DNA from: Dactylorhiza incarnata
Taxonomy: Eukaryota > Streptophyta > Magnoliopsida > Asparagales > Orchidaceae
Reading direction: 5' to 3'
DNA length: 64,000 nucleotides
Assembly: GCA_033032865.1 (NCBI GenBank)
Contig: JAWHQI010000229.1
Coordinates: forward strand, 1,636,501 to 1,700,500
Positions 47,701-57,500 of the stretch are shown here, one piece after another (the stretch's first letter is position 1; every line of letters begins with the position of its first letter). Position numbers and translations under genes: made by a program. The notes under the pieces were generated by a model. That model did no database searches and was not told the DNA's origin. It worked only from the letters and a program-made list of their open reading frames with translations.

Positions 47701-50700
47701 GGAAGGTGGGGGGGGGGGGGGGGGATAAAGGTTATGGATGGGAGATACCTTTAGGATGCATGAAAACACATAGGAGTCGTCACCTAGAGCCTCAGAAAAT
47801 CGTCACCGTGAGGAGATCGCCGGATTCCGGCGATGAACTTCTCCAAAATTTGCAATGCCCTTGACTGCTGCCTCTACACACTTATTTATAATAAAATATG
47901 ACTTAGGACAACCATCTTGGACGACTATGATTGACCGTACACGATGGTTTCCGATCTCACTAAATAAAAAAAACAAATAAATTGAGAAACATCGAAACGT
48001 CAACCCGGACGCATCCACAGAGTCGGATCATCGATCCAGAGACGCCAAATATGGGAGGTGGTCAATCAGCCCCGAACGGGCCCAAAACTCGTGCTCCACC
48101 GCGGGTCTACGCTGCCAATCCCCATCATTCTCCCTGACTTGAAAGAATTCATCTCCTGATGAATAGAGATCGGAATCCTCTCGGTGCATGGTGGGTTAGA
48201 ATCGACAGAGTCCATCAGAGGTCATCCAAGAATCGTTGATGACGAAGAAGCCTCTCCAATGGTACTCCTGTCTCTGTCTGCCAGGCATCCGCTCCAATGG
48301 TACTCCGGTGTCTGTCTGACAGGCGTGGCTATACACTTGTAAGCCACAATATCAATAATGCTCTCAAAGTCAAATAGAGTCCTGGTAATACCAGTGCGAT
48401 CATTGGTGCAGACGGTGAAGTCATAGGCGACTGACCCAAATGAGGGTGGGACTCAGAAATGGGCAGGGTGTAGGGCTAAGGATGTGTAGGCTCAAAAAAA
48501 TGTGGAGGTGTAGGCTCAAGAGGATCTCCATAAAACGTGTCCACATACTTGTGAGGCTTGTAGTATGGCTTCAAGTTTTTCAACATTAAATATAAGATAT
48601 ATACTCATACTTGCAGGGATATCAAGATCATAAGTATTTTCTCTGATCCTTCTCATGATTGTGTAGGGATTCATTCGCCTAACGCTCAAACTTTTAGAAG
48701 GCCCTCAAAGGAGCCTCACAACGCGGATTCTCACCATCACCAGCTCGCTTTCATGAAATAACTGCTCTTGCCAGTGAACATCTGCATGCGATTTATAAGA
48801 TTCATTACCAGTATTGATCCACCGTCGGACCGACTCATGTAATACATGCAAATGATGAACAAACGACTCAATAGAATCATGCAAATGATGTGAATAAAGC
48901 ACGACAGACACGACACACTTCTAGAGGGAAATCTGATAATGAACTGAATATCTCTAAAATGGGGTGACCTATCACGGGGCTCTTTAGGTGAAATGTAGAA
49001 ATACTCATCGAGTATGTGACGAATACTCATATCATGCCATATGCTCCTCAGGGAACGTGACGCGTCCTGGGGATCACCCGAATGAATACCAGAGACATCA
49101 ACATAGGATGTCACTCTTGAGTGTGACGAGTGCCTCTAATAAGAAAGAACTCATCTGGTGGGTCAGCAGGAGGTGTGTCCCAGAACTCATCAAGAGTGTG
49201 ATGGGCCATATGGTACACTCTCAAAACATCATGAGTATCCTTAAGTGTATGTAAAGAAAACTCTCCGTGCTCGATGCTAAATTCAAGGTCCTCTCTCTCG
49301 GTAAAGATCAGAGACGAGAATTGAATAGATGTCAATAATTTAGTGCTCATAAAAGAGTCGTTCATCTGAATCTCACCCTCACAAGTGGTAATTCACTGGT
49401 AGGTTCTTTAGGGGGCTCGTAGAAGAATCACATCGTAAAAGGATGATTCTTTCGATGAGTGTCATCGATACGAGTAGTAACCTCGAGAATAGAAAGGACA
49501 ACCATTACAAGGTCAATACCATGCTCTCGATCCTCACTCGGGATATGAATCTCCATGACAATAGGGGGAAGCTGCGCTGAACACACACACAAGGGCGAGT
49601 CTATGGTCGGAGTAATAATGAAGTTAACACAGGAGGTAGGGTAAGAACACATCATTGTAAGATCGCTAAGTCGCTCAGGAGTCGAGATCACAGGAAATAA
49701 GTCAGAATCAAAGAATGGGTCACTCGTCGGACTAAGTACCTCACTGAGGTGAGAGAAATCAGACTCAGGTAACACTTCTATCGTGTCTGACCGGGCAAGA
49801 GTAGTCAAAGTGGGGGACTCAGAATGAGATGGACTCATACTAGTGAGGTCAAAGCACAAATCCACTCGAAAAACCCTAGCGAATCTCAAGGACTGTTTAT
49901 AACGAAAGACGAGCTGGTATGTCTGCTCAAGGGACTCCGAGCGGTGATAAGCCAGCTCAGTACGTAGGTCAGATCGCAGTCCAGACCGAAATTGGGAAGC
50001 GGTCATAACTGGCTCCTCTCAGATGTCACTCCTTACAACTAACTCATCAAAACGATCTCTGTACACAGTGACAGATAAGGATTCATGCCGAAGGGTAAAT
50101 AATTGATCGAGCAAGCGACTTCGATACGACGCAGACAAATACCTCTGACACAACATACGCTTCATCTCCACCCAACTAGTGATGCAGTGAAGACAATCCC
50201 ATTCATGTGTCCTCTCAATGCTAGACTAATATGCCCTCACCTGATCTATAAGTCTATGTTTTGCAAATTTAATGCGTCGCTCACCGAATAACTCAAAATG
50301 ATCGAGGTAATATTCCATATCCACGGGCCAGTAGCTGAAAGACTCGATACTCGATGAACCGTCAAAAGGTGGGGCAACAACACGAAACCTACACTCGAGA
50401 TCTCTCTCAAAATTATGATCATCATAATAGTTATCTTTAAGAATCGAGTCGTATCGAAGGGTCAACACGATCTTCTCGTGCATGGGGACGACGATAATCA
50501 TCATAGTAATCATCTCTAGCATAGCGGAGTCGCGTCGTGGGGTCGACACAATCTCTAAAAGTGGTATGCTGCGAACGATAATAATCATCGTAATAACATG
50601 AGATCTCTCTAAAGGGGCACTATGGGATCAAGTATAGATAGACTCGGGATCCCCAAACAGAGGAGAGGAATGACGACGATAACTAGCCATAGTTGAACCA

Positions 50701-52522
50701 AAAGACTCTATACGACCTACCACTACATATATAAATGTGGCCCAAAACTTGGGCTATGATACCAACTGATGTAGGGTAGGGTACGTGAGTACGCGACAAT
50801 ATGCAATCCTAAGTGAGGTGCGGGGAGATAATTTTATTACCCTTCAATACTATATGTAACACATGCAAAATTTGACGGAGGAATCAAAACATAGCAATAA
50901 ATAATTAAATCACACTTAAATAATTTAAGCCAAGCAAAATTATTTCTTTAAACAAAATAAGTTCTGACGGTTACAGATTTATCTGGTGGATGTCGGTTAG
51001 GAGGATGAGGTGGAATTGGCCGGGTTTGGGCTGCTGGAAGTAGGGGATCCTGGAAAAGGACCTTGAGCAGTTGGAAGGAGGGGTTCGTCTTTACTTCGAT
51101 TTTGAATCACCTAAGCTTTTCTCCTTCGGCCACCCCTTAAAAAGGTGTAATAATTGTTTGATGGTGTCAATGTAGATAGCTATCTAAGACACAACTCATA
51201 TTAAAAGACTACCTAATTACAAATACTGCAGAGGATGACGTCAAAAGATAGACGTGACGATGATTCGAAGAACGATAAGGGAAAAGAAAAGATAACAAAA
51301 AGTTTTTACTTCTTTAATTTATGTTTTATTTTACGATTATTTTAAATTATTACATGCACAACTACATATTTTCATACTGAATTATTTACTGCATGTGTAT
51401 TTACTATTTACATAATTTCATTGCAACTGAATAAGTTTGTTATTTTGAATCACTGCCAATAAATGATTGCTAAAGATGACACAAGATGATTTAGAATGTG
51501 ATTAATATTCTGAGGAATTTTTTTAATTAATTAATACCCTATGTTAAATAAGAAGATGACACATAAATGAAGAAAATTACGGAACTGAATGCATTGATGC
51601 ATAGATAATGTTAAGGGTTGCCCATATACAGTTTTCCAATTATACATCTAATGGCTTTGGTACTCTGCTACAGTCATAACCAATTAGTTTATAAGCTTAA
51701 CTTAGAAGTGCCTACGAATAACTATTTAACTATTAAATTACAAATTTCTACCATTTGTTTTTTTTTCAAACTCAAAATAACGATTCAAGAAAATAAAGAA
51801 ACAAGTAGTGCTTATAAATGAATATATCTAAAACTAACTACTTCACTTTTAGAAAAAAAACACTGCAAATTCTACATTATGGATGGTTTATTAAGCAGCT
51901 TTTCTCAAATCACCAGGTTACCATCTCTGAGTTGGCTCGCCACATCCAGTTCTACATTTGTCAGGGAAGAATTTCCCCTTGTAGTTGCAGCTGGAACTGC
52001 ATTTATCATTTATAGAACTTTTCCTAGGCCAGTATCTTCCAATTGCTTTCCCATTCAGCCAAGCCTGGCCTTTCCCCATAGATGTCATATCAAGTCCAAC
52101 AGGATCAGTTCCTTTTGGAGCATCCACAACAACCTGAAAGGTTCAATTTCAGTAGACATAATTGAGGTACAACTAAACTTAATTTACAATAACAGCAGAA
52201 ACCTGGAAATTTGAACATAATGAATATTAACATGGCGTAACAAAAATAAGTACAGGTGTAAACAATGAACTTTGAGCCAATATTTCCCAAGATGTGGAAA
52301 AATAATTATAGCCTAAGCACGAACTACATCCATATAGTCTTTTCACTAGTACTTTTTTGTTGCCATAATACTCTTTGTAGACAAGAAATATTAAAAGAAT
52401 GATCTGTATAATACCTTGTACCAGGTCAATGGTAGGTCCTTTGGTGGAAATGATGGACTAATCCACTTAACGTTGTTAATACCATCACTGAAAATTCTGA
52501 GATGTTCTCCTTCTAAACCAAT
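35339..52522 (-). CDS. Plant beta-galactosidase (GH35), 3' half of gene, giant intron
   Basis: Four exons on the minus strand join in frame: 52415-52522, 51922-52133, 36272-36608 and 35339-35449, about 257 codons ending at TAG 35339-35341. They encode [52 protein letters not shown], then [13 protein letters not shown] and the C-terminal Cys-rich lectin (SUEL) domain. I recognise plant GH35 beta-galactosidases, secreted enzymes that remove galactose from cell-wall polysaccharides. The catalytic N-terminal half is not in the window. The Trp codon is split TG|G across the 15.3-kb intron, which proves the pairing of exons on its two sides. No stop or frameshift was seen. Whether so large an intron is spliced correctly is unknown. 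Upstream exons should lie beyond 64 kb or were lost. Confidence 0.85.
36272..36608 (-). CDS. Beta-galactosidase exon with lectin-domain start
   Basis: It begins with the third base of a split Trp codon after acceptor ggccag, then [55 protein letters not shown] and ends STLIIEK before donor gtaaat. It is 337 bp long. Confidence 0.9.
37401..37430. repeat. Homopolymer G30
   Basis: Thirty consecutive G on the plus strand at the left edge of the gypsy fragment. Confidence 0.85.
37445..37680 (+). repeat. 122-bp direct duplication containing a PBS-like motif
   Basis: The segment starting cactccccataatcc is repeated 122 bp later, differing at one or two bases over about 105 bp. Both copies contain tttggtatcagatcc, which resembles a tRNA-Met primer-binding site, just before the gag-like ORF. 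Confidence 0.75.
37604..40792 (+). pseudogene. Degenerate Ty3/gypsy gag-pol fragment
   Basis: Order on the plus strand: gag N-terminal piece ([20 protein letters not shown]); gag core with [20 protein letters not shown] (37930-38000); zinc knuckle [11 protein letters not shown] (38680-38712); protease with [12 protein letters not shown], where the catalytic Asp is Asn (38925-38960). RT includes [16 protein letters not shown] and HVYFDDIL (39550-39890). RNase H segments ([20 protein letters not shown]-like) run to about 40650. Many TAG/TGA stops and frame changes are present. No integrase is seen. The fragment stops where the next element's LTR begins at 40793. Confidence 0.8.
38737..38832. 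repeat. G36 run followed by a 30-bp duplication
   Basis: A run of 36 G (38737-38772) is followed by two tandem copies of gcgcaatccctacggagggt plus ten bases. It sits between the zinc knuckle and protease of the gypsy fragment. Confidence 0.8.
41174..42583 (-). repeat. 3' LTR of the young gag-only element
   Basis: 1410 bp. It contains a hairpin (42032-42060, twelve-base arms ACTGTTCACTAA) and, on the minus strand, TATAAATA at 42341-42348. The end of the internal ORF lies inside it. Long open frames rich in Pro and Ser on the minus strand are repeated in the other LTR and are not supported as genes. Confidence 0.92.
42405..45344 (-). CDS. Long gag-like protein (979 aa) ending inside the LTR
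   Basis: It starts [17 protein letters not shown], about 50 bp from the PBS. Residues about 85-290 form a retrotransposon gag domain ([74 protein letters not shown]). The following 600 or more residues are Ser, Pro and His rich with repeated [14 protein letters not shown] patterns and match no domain I know. There is no zinc knuckle. The last 60 or so residues, from codon 921, are encoded by U3 of the 3' LTR. The gag domain should assemble particles; the role of the tail is unknown. No stop or frameshift over 2.9 kb suggests selection or very recent insertion. Confidence 0.8.
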   Translation of the reverse strand: MSKCHDYSSPHFRGLESTSTRSHRAPSGRSSRYYDDYSQSQHTTFRDRVDPPTRDHYTRDDQYDGCRRSYPYTRADRVDPSTRLGYLRNDYYEDRRSESDLESQFRTAAPSFDGSSSPESFSYWLVDMEYYLDHFEIFGERRVKFAKLKHLDQARAYWASIERTRERDRLHCVTSWVDMKRTLCQRYLPSSYRSRLLDQLFSLQQGFMSVAEYRDRFDELVVRSDIREDPAMTSGRFRSGLRSDIRDEVVYHSSKSLEQTYQLALRYEQSLRSARAGRLDPHFDLRSTSSSHTEDTTLPTIVPSDMTEVIPDMDCSHPSEVLSPAIDLSLVSDPSLVSPAESEPERPIESVVLCPSPTPLLLPSTGLVSTPTTDSLPDTAPTDPFLSLSLCRSPIIMSLSHIATESPEPSLDLVVAMSSIHGDTTLFVGTHLEDLEPSDESHDEPLVEPPNDPPHPGEHEIHVRRLFTSFELLTSPPLSSLASPQRMDIVRNIQYLGHHLLTHHTLAEFWDTPPADPPDELFLFGDTHHTIEPRLLVGAHDFHLGGYRIRDDFSYTPPGEAPDVSRSLRDTWIFMSSYLSIVVSHDHLSTRHTRDEFFYTPPREPPDRPPPLVDFQVVISLSHNGYVVSVVSHLHHLHESVESFRHHLHESVVLFVHRLHVCHESVRRIVHIDNKFCKSHADVHWQVQVLHEGEQVMVRICVVRLRARLAKRSSVRRMDPYIIMRRIEANIYDLDIPASMGIHLVFIVEDMTSYYEPREYVDPSSGDFQPPTPPLPLPYHPHSPPTFDGHCYSPTSDTRPPGNSSSLVLPTAPPIAPGSTTRELSVESFMETRFRQCIPTTDVGDTWILTAERLRFTPGLRLQYGRLHLPEMTAFSRGESSGEDTPPSMTHGRPLMDLLAFIERISIPIHREMNSFKPGRLMWSKHEDEFWAHSGLIWRLTIYGVPGLTIGLHRCVRIRVANRFDILFYYVCIYFDVFG
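45393..45413 (-). other. Primer-binding site of the young gag-only element
   Basis: The minus strand reads TTGGTATCAGAGACAGG immediately inside the 5' LTR, the usual initiator tRNA-Met type PBS. Confidence 0.88.
45414..46823 (-). repeat. 5' LTR of the young gag-only element
   Basis: 1410 bp, the same features as the 3' LTR: hairpin at 46272-46300, TATAAATA on the minus strand at 46581-46588, ends cacatca before GGGGG. Confidence 0.92.
46829..48113 (-). repeat. Remainder of the old element's 3' LTR
   Basis: It continues the LTR interrupted at 41173. Blocks such as gaggagtcgtcacctag, tatttataataaaata and gtcggatcatcgatccag parallel the end of the young LTR at lower identity. It contains G17 runs at 47288-47304 and 47708-47724. 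Confidence 0.65.
47305..47540. mobile_element. Small insertion with 26-bp direct repeats in the old LTR
   Basis: ttaaaccactgcactcattt (47308) recurs with one change as ttaaaccaccgcacccattt (47493). Between them lies ttggctctgataccat, the inverted PBS motif found at LTR junctions. I infer a fragment of another LTR element; its identity is open. Confidence 0.4.
48114..50690 (-). pseudogene. Decayed gag-like ORF of the old gag-only element
   Basis: A start ATG at 50690 gives [20 protein letters not shown] followed by a stop. Later pieces keep the family pattern: [48 protein letters not shown] and [17 protein letters not shown]. At least several stops and frame changes separate them. The layout matches the intact 979-residue protein of the young element, including the HRLH-rich tail (for example [13 protein letters not shown] near 48.85 kb). 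Confidence 0.8.
50767..51091 (-). repeat. Truncated 5' LTR of the old gag-only element
   Basis: The first 190 bp match 40793-40985. It then jumps to sequence matching about 46886-47008 (ggttacgac, aggatgaggtggaattggc) and stops. So it lacks the LTR middle and its outer end. Confidence 0.65.
51922..52133 (-). CDS. Beta-galactosidase exon (jelly-roll region)
   Basis: Encodes [40 protein letters not shown] and [11 protein letters not shown], then TG of a split Trp codon. 212 bp, acceptor tttcag, donor gtaacc. Confidence 0.92.
52415..52522 (-). CDS. Beta-galactosidase exon, most upstream in window
   Basis: 108 bp encoding [20 protein letters not shown] through LPLTWYK, with acceptor attgcag and donor gtatta. 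It is in phase with the next exon. Confidence 0.9.
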
Positions 52523-53241
52523 CTGCAATAAATGTAAAACAAGATTTCTTCAGGTTGGCTCAAACACTGCAGCTGAAAAATAACTCTTATAATTCAAAAA
52601 GTTACATTCATTTTGACAATATTCAGTGAACTGATAAAATAATTTACTTAAATTTATATTTATGCTTCATCTTAGCGGTAAAAAATAAAAAAAGGTTCAT
52701 GATGACATTTTGAGGAGGTGATTAGTTATCTTCTCATTTTTGAATGATCTATGAGGAAGTTCTGGATGCAATTTGGTGCGTTTTTAGGGAATACTTTTTT
52801 ATTCTGATAAGGTTTAAGGAAAAAAGTTTGGTTATAAATGTGATTCAAGGTTTTGAGATCAAACTCCAATTTTGCTGCTCTTATCTCTTGTGGGGGGGGG
52901 GGGGGGGGGGTGGTGGGGTGGGGGGGGGGGGGGGGGGGTGTGGTGGGGGGGGGGGGGGGGGGGGGGAGGGGGGGAAGGATTAAAGATGTTATTACATCGA
53001 ATGTTTATGTTCTACAATGTTTCATATTCAAGTTTCTCAAAAGTAATTATCTTTTGTTCTTTGTGTTTTATGTGGGTGGCTACTAAACTCAAAACATCAT
53101 AAAGATTTGGATTTTTTGGGAATATCTTGACCTTTCTTTGAGATTATCTCATATGCAAGGAGTTTGATAGTTACTAGCCATTATCCCTATGTTGGACGCT
53201 GCTATCACTCGGTTCTCCATCGTGACTCATCTTCTGAATAA
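52523..53241. other. Upstream intron or flank of the beta-galactosidase exon
   Basis: I searched the minus strand for the preceding GH35 exon and found none. It contains a G-rich low-complexity block at 52892-52977. Confidence 0.5.
52892..52977. repeat. G-rich low-complexity tract
   Basis: Runs of up to about 19 G broken by single T or A over about 85 bp. Glycine-rich open frames here are artefacts. Confidence 0.9.
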
Positions 53242-53471
53242 GGCTTTGTTTGGGATGAATGTGGGTGTAGGAAAACAATGGTGGGAAACTAGTGGTGGGA
53301 CTAGAGTTGTTAGAAAAAAAGCAGTTGTATGAAAACAGTACGATAAAGGGAATGTGAACCTACGGGAAGGAAATCATGAAAAAAATCGGAAAACTCCGTT
53401 TAGCCTTCTGAAAGTTGGAGAGTTTACTGCTTTCAAAAAAGATCCAAAAATGCCTTTTTGACACACTTATT

Positions 53472-53622
53472 GTAACGCCCCGATCTACTGTGGGTGCGCT
53501 ACAGGTCTGCAGACCAGTGACCTCAATCCATCTCCACGGATCTGATCGGCCGCAACTGCTAATTCCAATGGCGGTTTGTTGAGGCTGGGGCTTGAACCCC
53601 AGACCTCCTGGATAAGGGAGCT
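53472..53622 (-). mobile_element. tRNA-derived SINE, copy A (5'-truncated)
   Basis: The reverse complement contains the B-box-like ggttcaagcccc and the same body and tail as copies B and C. It lacks the A box. It stands head to head with copy B. The cluster is flanked by CACTTAT (53465-53471 and 59076-59082). Confidence 0.7.
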
Positions 53623-53664
53623 CAAGACCAGTTTAGAGCTCCCTTATCCAGGAGGTATGGGGTT

Positions 53665-53786
53665 TGTTAGCATATTAATGTTTTATTTCTGTTTTATTTC
53701 TCCTGGTGTGCTATTAGCACATTTGTACTCTTTATATGTATTGGGTTCTCCCCTTAATGAATCAAGTTAGTTTTATTCTCCCAACA
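53665..53786 (+). repeat. 5' LTR of copia element (122 bp)
   Basis: Starts tgttagcatatt, ends tcccaaca. It contains tttatatgta as a possible TATA box. Confidence 0.92.
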
Positions 53787-53799
53787 TGGTATCAGAGGG
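53787..53799 (+). other. Primer-binding site of copia element
   Basis: TGGTATCAGAGGG directly after the LTR, initiator tRNA-Met type. Confidence 0.9.
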
Positions 53800-54219
53800 T
53801 AATCCTCCCGTGACCTAATCCTCCCGTCGCTACCTCGCTCTCTCGTCTTCGGCCAGCCTCGCTAGCGACCCGTCGGCGCCCGCTCGTCCGCTCCCGCTCG
53901 TCAACTCCTCTCCCGTCAGCGTTCCCGCTCCGCTCCACTCTCGCTCCCGACAGCGCTCCCGCCCGTCAGCGCTCCCGCCCGTCAGCGCTCCCGCCCGTCA
54001 GCGCTCCCGCCCGACAGCCTCTCCCGACTGCTTCTTCTGCTCTCTTCTAATGGCGCCGGTTCTGCGCTCTTGAGATGTTTTCCGGCGCCACCTGCCATTG
54101 TGATATTTGGATGGATGAACCTTCTTCTCTCTTGATGCCCTAATTTCTAGGGTTTTCTCCTTCTCCGGATTTCTATTCCGGCTCTTTTTCCACCCCTTCT
54201 CAGATTTTTTTTCTGAGCC
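53800..54219 (+). other. Untranslated leader of copia element
   Basis: C/T-rich leader with four tandem copies of a cagcgctcccgcccgt-type unit at about 53950-54020. No ORF supported. Confidence 0.7.
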
Positions 54220-54523
54220 ATGGGTTCTAGTGGGGCTGCTTCACCCTCTCTCTCCACCGGTGTTACTCCGGCCTCCCTCTCCACCGGTGATACTCCGGCT
54301 CCTACCTCTGGTGGTCCTCCTTCGTCGTTTTTCTACCGTGGAACCACTGATCACAATACCTCTCAGATCACTACTATCCGGCTTGATGAATCCAACTACC
54401 TCTCATGGTCTCGCTCTATTACCCTGGCGCTCAAGAGTCGGCGCCTCTTTGGCTGTCTCCGGCGACATGCCTGAACCGGATAGGACTTCTCCAGAATGGT
54501 CGTAGTGGGAGTCCGAGAATTCC
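54220..54523 (+). pseudogene. Copia gag N-terminal part, frameshifted
   Basis: From ATG 54220 the frame reads MGSSGAASPSLSTG, then LDESNYLSWSRSITLALKSR, typical of copia gag. Near 54455 the frame changes to that of 54524 (SGDMPEPDRTSPEWS), and a TAG follows at 54503-54505 before the long pol frame. Confidence 0.82.
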
Positions 54524-57500
54524 TTGGTCATGTCTTGGCTCACCAACTCTATGCAAGAGTCCATTGCCCGCAACTATCTCTTTCTCGACAATGCTGCCGA
54601 TATTTGGCGTCGTGCGGAGTCTACCTACTCCCGCCGCGGCAATGCTGCTCAGATCTTTCAGTTGCGCCGCCGGATCAGCTTACTCCGGCAGGGTGACCGT
54701 TCTCCTTCAGCGTACTACTTGGAGTTCACACAGCTTTATCAAGAGTATGATCATTTTGATCCTCTTGTCTTTGTTAGTCCTATTGATGAGGCGATGGTTC
54801 GGGCCAGGGATGACCGCAATCACATATTTGAGTTTCTTCATGGGTTGCATCGTGACTTCGATCAGATCAGTGTTCAGATTCTCGGACGTCCGCAGATCCC
54901 TTCCCTATCTGAAGTCTACAACATCGTGCAGCAGGAGTTTGATCGTCGTCTGACCCTTCTTCCGGATCCTGTGCCAGAGAATTCTGCTTTGGCTGCTTCC
55001 ATCCCCTCTCTTCTTGGTACTCGTCCATCTCGTGATTCCAAGTTGAGGAGTTCTGATAAGGATCACCTTCTATGTGATTATTGTGGCAAGAGCCGCCACA
55101 CTCGGGATACCTACTTCAGGCTTCATGGGTTCCCTACCCCAAGAGGGGGTGCTCCTCCTAGGGGAGGTCGTGGTCCTGGCCGCTCCTCGGGTCGTTCTGC
55201 TGCTCCTCGTGCAGCCCATCTTACTGATGCTACTGCCGATATTTCTACTGGCTACTCTGGTCCTGATGCCTCTGCCACCCCTGCCGGCTTTACTGCGGAT
55301 GAGATGCACGCCCTCCGCCGCTTGATGCACGGTCTGTCTACGGAGCCTTCTGCCTCTTCCTCCTACGCTCATACTGGACTGCCAGGTGCCCACTCTGCTG
55401 TTTCTTCTCCTTCCACCCATTGGGTGATTGACTCTGGGGCCACGGATCATATGACCGGGTCCTCTACAGGTTTTGTTTCCTATACTCCGCTTTCTGGGCG
55501 TGATAAGGTGAGCATTGCTGATGGTTCCCTCTCCTCCATTGCTGGCAAGGGTACCATCTCCTGCTCATCTCTTACTTTGTCTTCTGCTCTTCACGTGCCT
55601 GCCTTTACTCGTAATCTTCTTTCAGTTAGTCATTTGACCAACTCCATGCACTGCTCTGTGACCTTTCTTCCATCTTCTTGTGTATTTCAGGACCTGACGA
55701 CGGGGAAGGTGATTGGCTCTGGTAGCATGGTGAATGGTCTCTATGTGCTTGACCCTGGCGTTGCTCCTTCTGCTCGTGCTCTTCATTCCAGCACTGTTCA
55801 TCCGTTGTATTCCTGGCATTGTCGCCTGGGACACCCTTCTCTTTCTGTTATGAAGTTGTTATTTCCTGCTATGTCTACTGCTGTTTTTGAGTCTTTTGTG
55901 TGTGATGTCTGTAGTGTCAACAAACATCATCGTACTTCATTCAAGCATGCCTCGTTGCCTAGTTCTAGTCCATTTGCTGTTATTCATACTGATATATGGG
56001 GTCCTTGCTTGCACCCGTCTATTTCTGGTTGTACGTGGTTTGTTACATTTATTGATTGTTTCTCCCGTATTACATGGTTATATTTGCTTCGCCACAAAAA
56101 TGATGTGTTCTCTGTCTTTAGACAATTCCATGCTATGATCTCTACACAATTTCAGGCCAAAATTCAAATCCTTCGCAGTGACAATGGCCGTGAATATGTT
56201 GATTCTCAGTTTGACCGCTATCTTGCTGATCACGGCATCATACACCAGACCACCTGCCCATATTCACCAGCCCAAAATGGCGTTGCTGAGCGGAAAAATC
56301 GCCATCTGTTGGAGGTTGCTCGGTGTCTTTTGTCCACCATGCATCTTCCAAAATTTTATTGGGGAGATGCCGTCCTCACTGCTGCGTACCTTATCAATCG
56401 TATGCCCACACGTATCCTCGGGAACCGTACTCCTCTGGATACGCTTTGTGTGCCTCCTACTCGCCTTCCTCCCAAGGTGTTTGGGTGTGTTTGCTTTGTT
56501 CACATCCATCATCCTCGTCCCTCAAAACTTGATCCTCGTGCCCTCAAGTGCGTCTTTATTGGTTACTCGCCTACGCAGAAGGGGTATAAGTGTTTTCACC
56601 CACCGACCAAGAAGGTGTTTGTCAGCATGGATGTCACCTTCCGTGAATCTGAGCCATATTATCCTCTGTCTGCTTCTTCACCCTCGGGTGTTTCCTCTGT
56701 TTCGTTGCCCATACCTCCGCCTTATCCCTCACTTCAGGGGGAGACTCTACCTCCGCCTTATCCCTCACTTCAGGGGGAGACTCTACCTGTGGAAGTGAGT
56801 CCTACTCCATTAGAGGTGGGCTCTCTCCCTATATCTCCACCTTCTTCTATGCCTCCGTCACCCCCGCCCTTGCAGGTATATACTCGGCGTATAAAGGGGA
56901 CGAGCACACAAGATCCAGCTATGTTACCAGAACAGTCAGTGGATCCTGACTCAGGGCCTTCTGATCTCCCGATTGCCCTCCGAAAAGGTATCCGGTCTTG
57001 TACCCGCCATCCTCTTGCCAATTATGTATCTTATGACTCTCTTTCTACCTCCTACAAGGCTTTTATCTCCTCTCTTGCTTCTTCTTCCATACCTGTGTCA
57101 TGGCAACAGGCTCTTGAGGTTCCTATGTGGCGCGAGGCAATGGTTGAGGAAATGAAGGCTCTGGAGAAGAAGCATACATGGGATCTTGTCTCTCTTCCCC
57201 ATGGGAAAAAACCTGTTGGGTGCAAGTGGGTGTTCTCGGTGAAACAAAACCCACAAGGGATTGTTGAGAGGTGCAAGGCAAGGTTGGTTGCAAGGGGTTA
57301 TACCCAAACCCATGGCATTGATTATCAGGAGACCTTCGCCCCGGTTGCTAAGATGAATACCATCAGGGTATTGGTATCTGTTGCTGTTTGCAAAAATTGG
57401 GATCTTCTGCAACTTGATGTGAAGAATGCCTTCCTCCATGGTGACCTGGAGGAGGAGGTCTATATGTCTATTCCTCCGGGTCTCACTCCGGCTGGTGCTA

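Larger units (their letters stand above)
40793..51091 (-). mobile_element. Old gag-only LTR element, interrupted by a younger relative
   Basis: Its 3' LTR begins tgatgtagggtatgg at 40793, is interrupted at 41173, and resumes after 46823 to about 48113. The internal region holds a decayed gag-like ORF, and the 5' LTR (tgatgtagggtaggg at 50767) is truncated near 51091. A PBS-like TTGGTATCATAGCCC lies just inside it at 50750-50765. Sequence and layout parallel the younger element at 41174-46823, so the two are the same family at different ages. The right boundary is approximate. Confidence 0.75.
36609..51921 (-). other. 15.3-kb intron of the beta-galactosidase gene
   Basis: Bounded by donor gtaacc at 51921 and acceptor ggccag at 36609. 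It contains a decayed gypsy fragment, two gag-only retroelements one inside the other, and several long G runs. The segments 36609-37400 and 51092-51921 are plain intron with no recognised elements. Confidence 0.85.

Noticed and set aside
52744..53102. Glycine-rich plus-strand frames
   Set aside because: Created by the G-rich low-complexity tract at 52892-52977.
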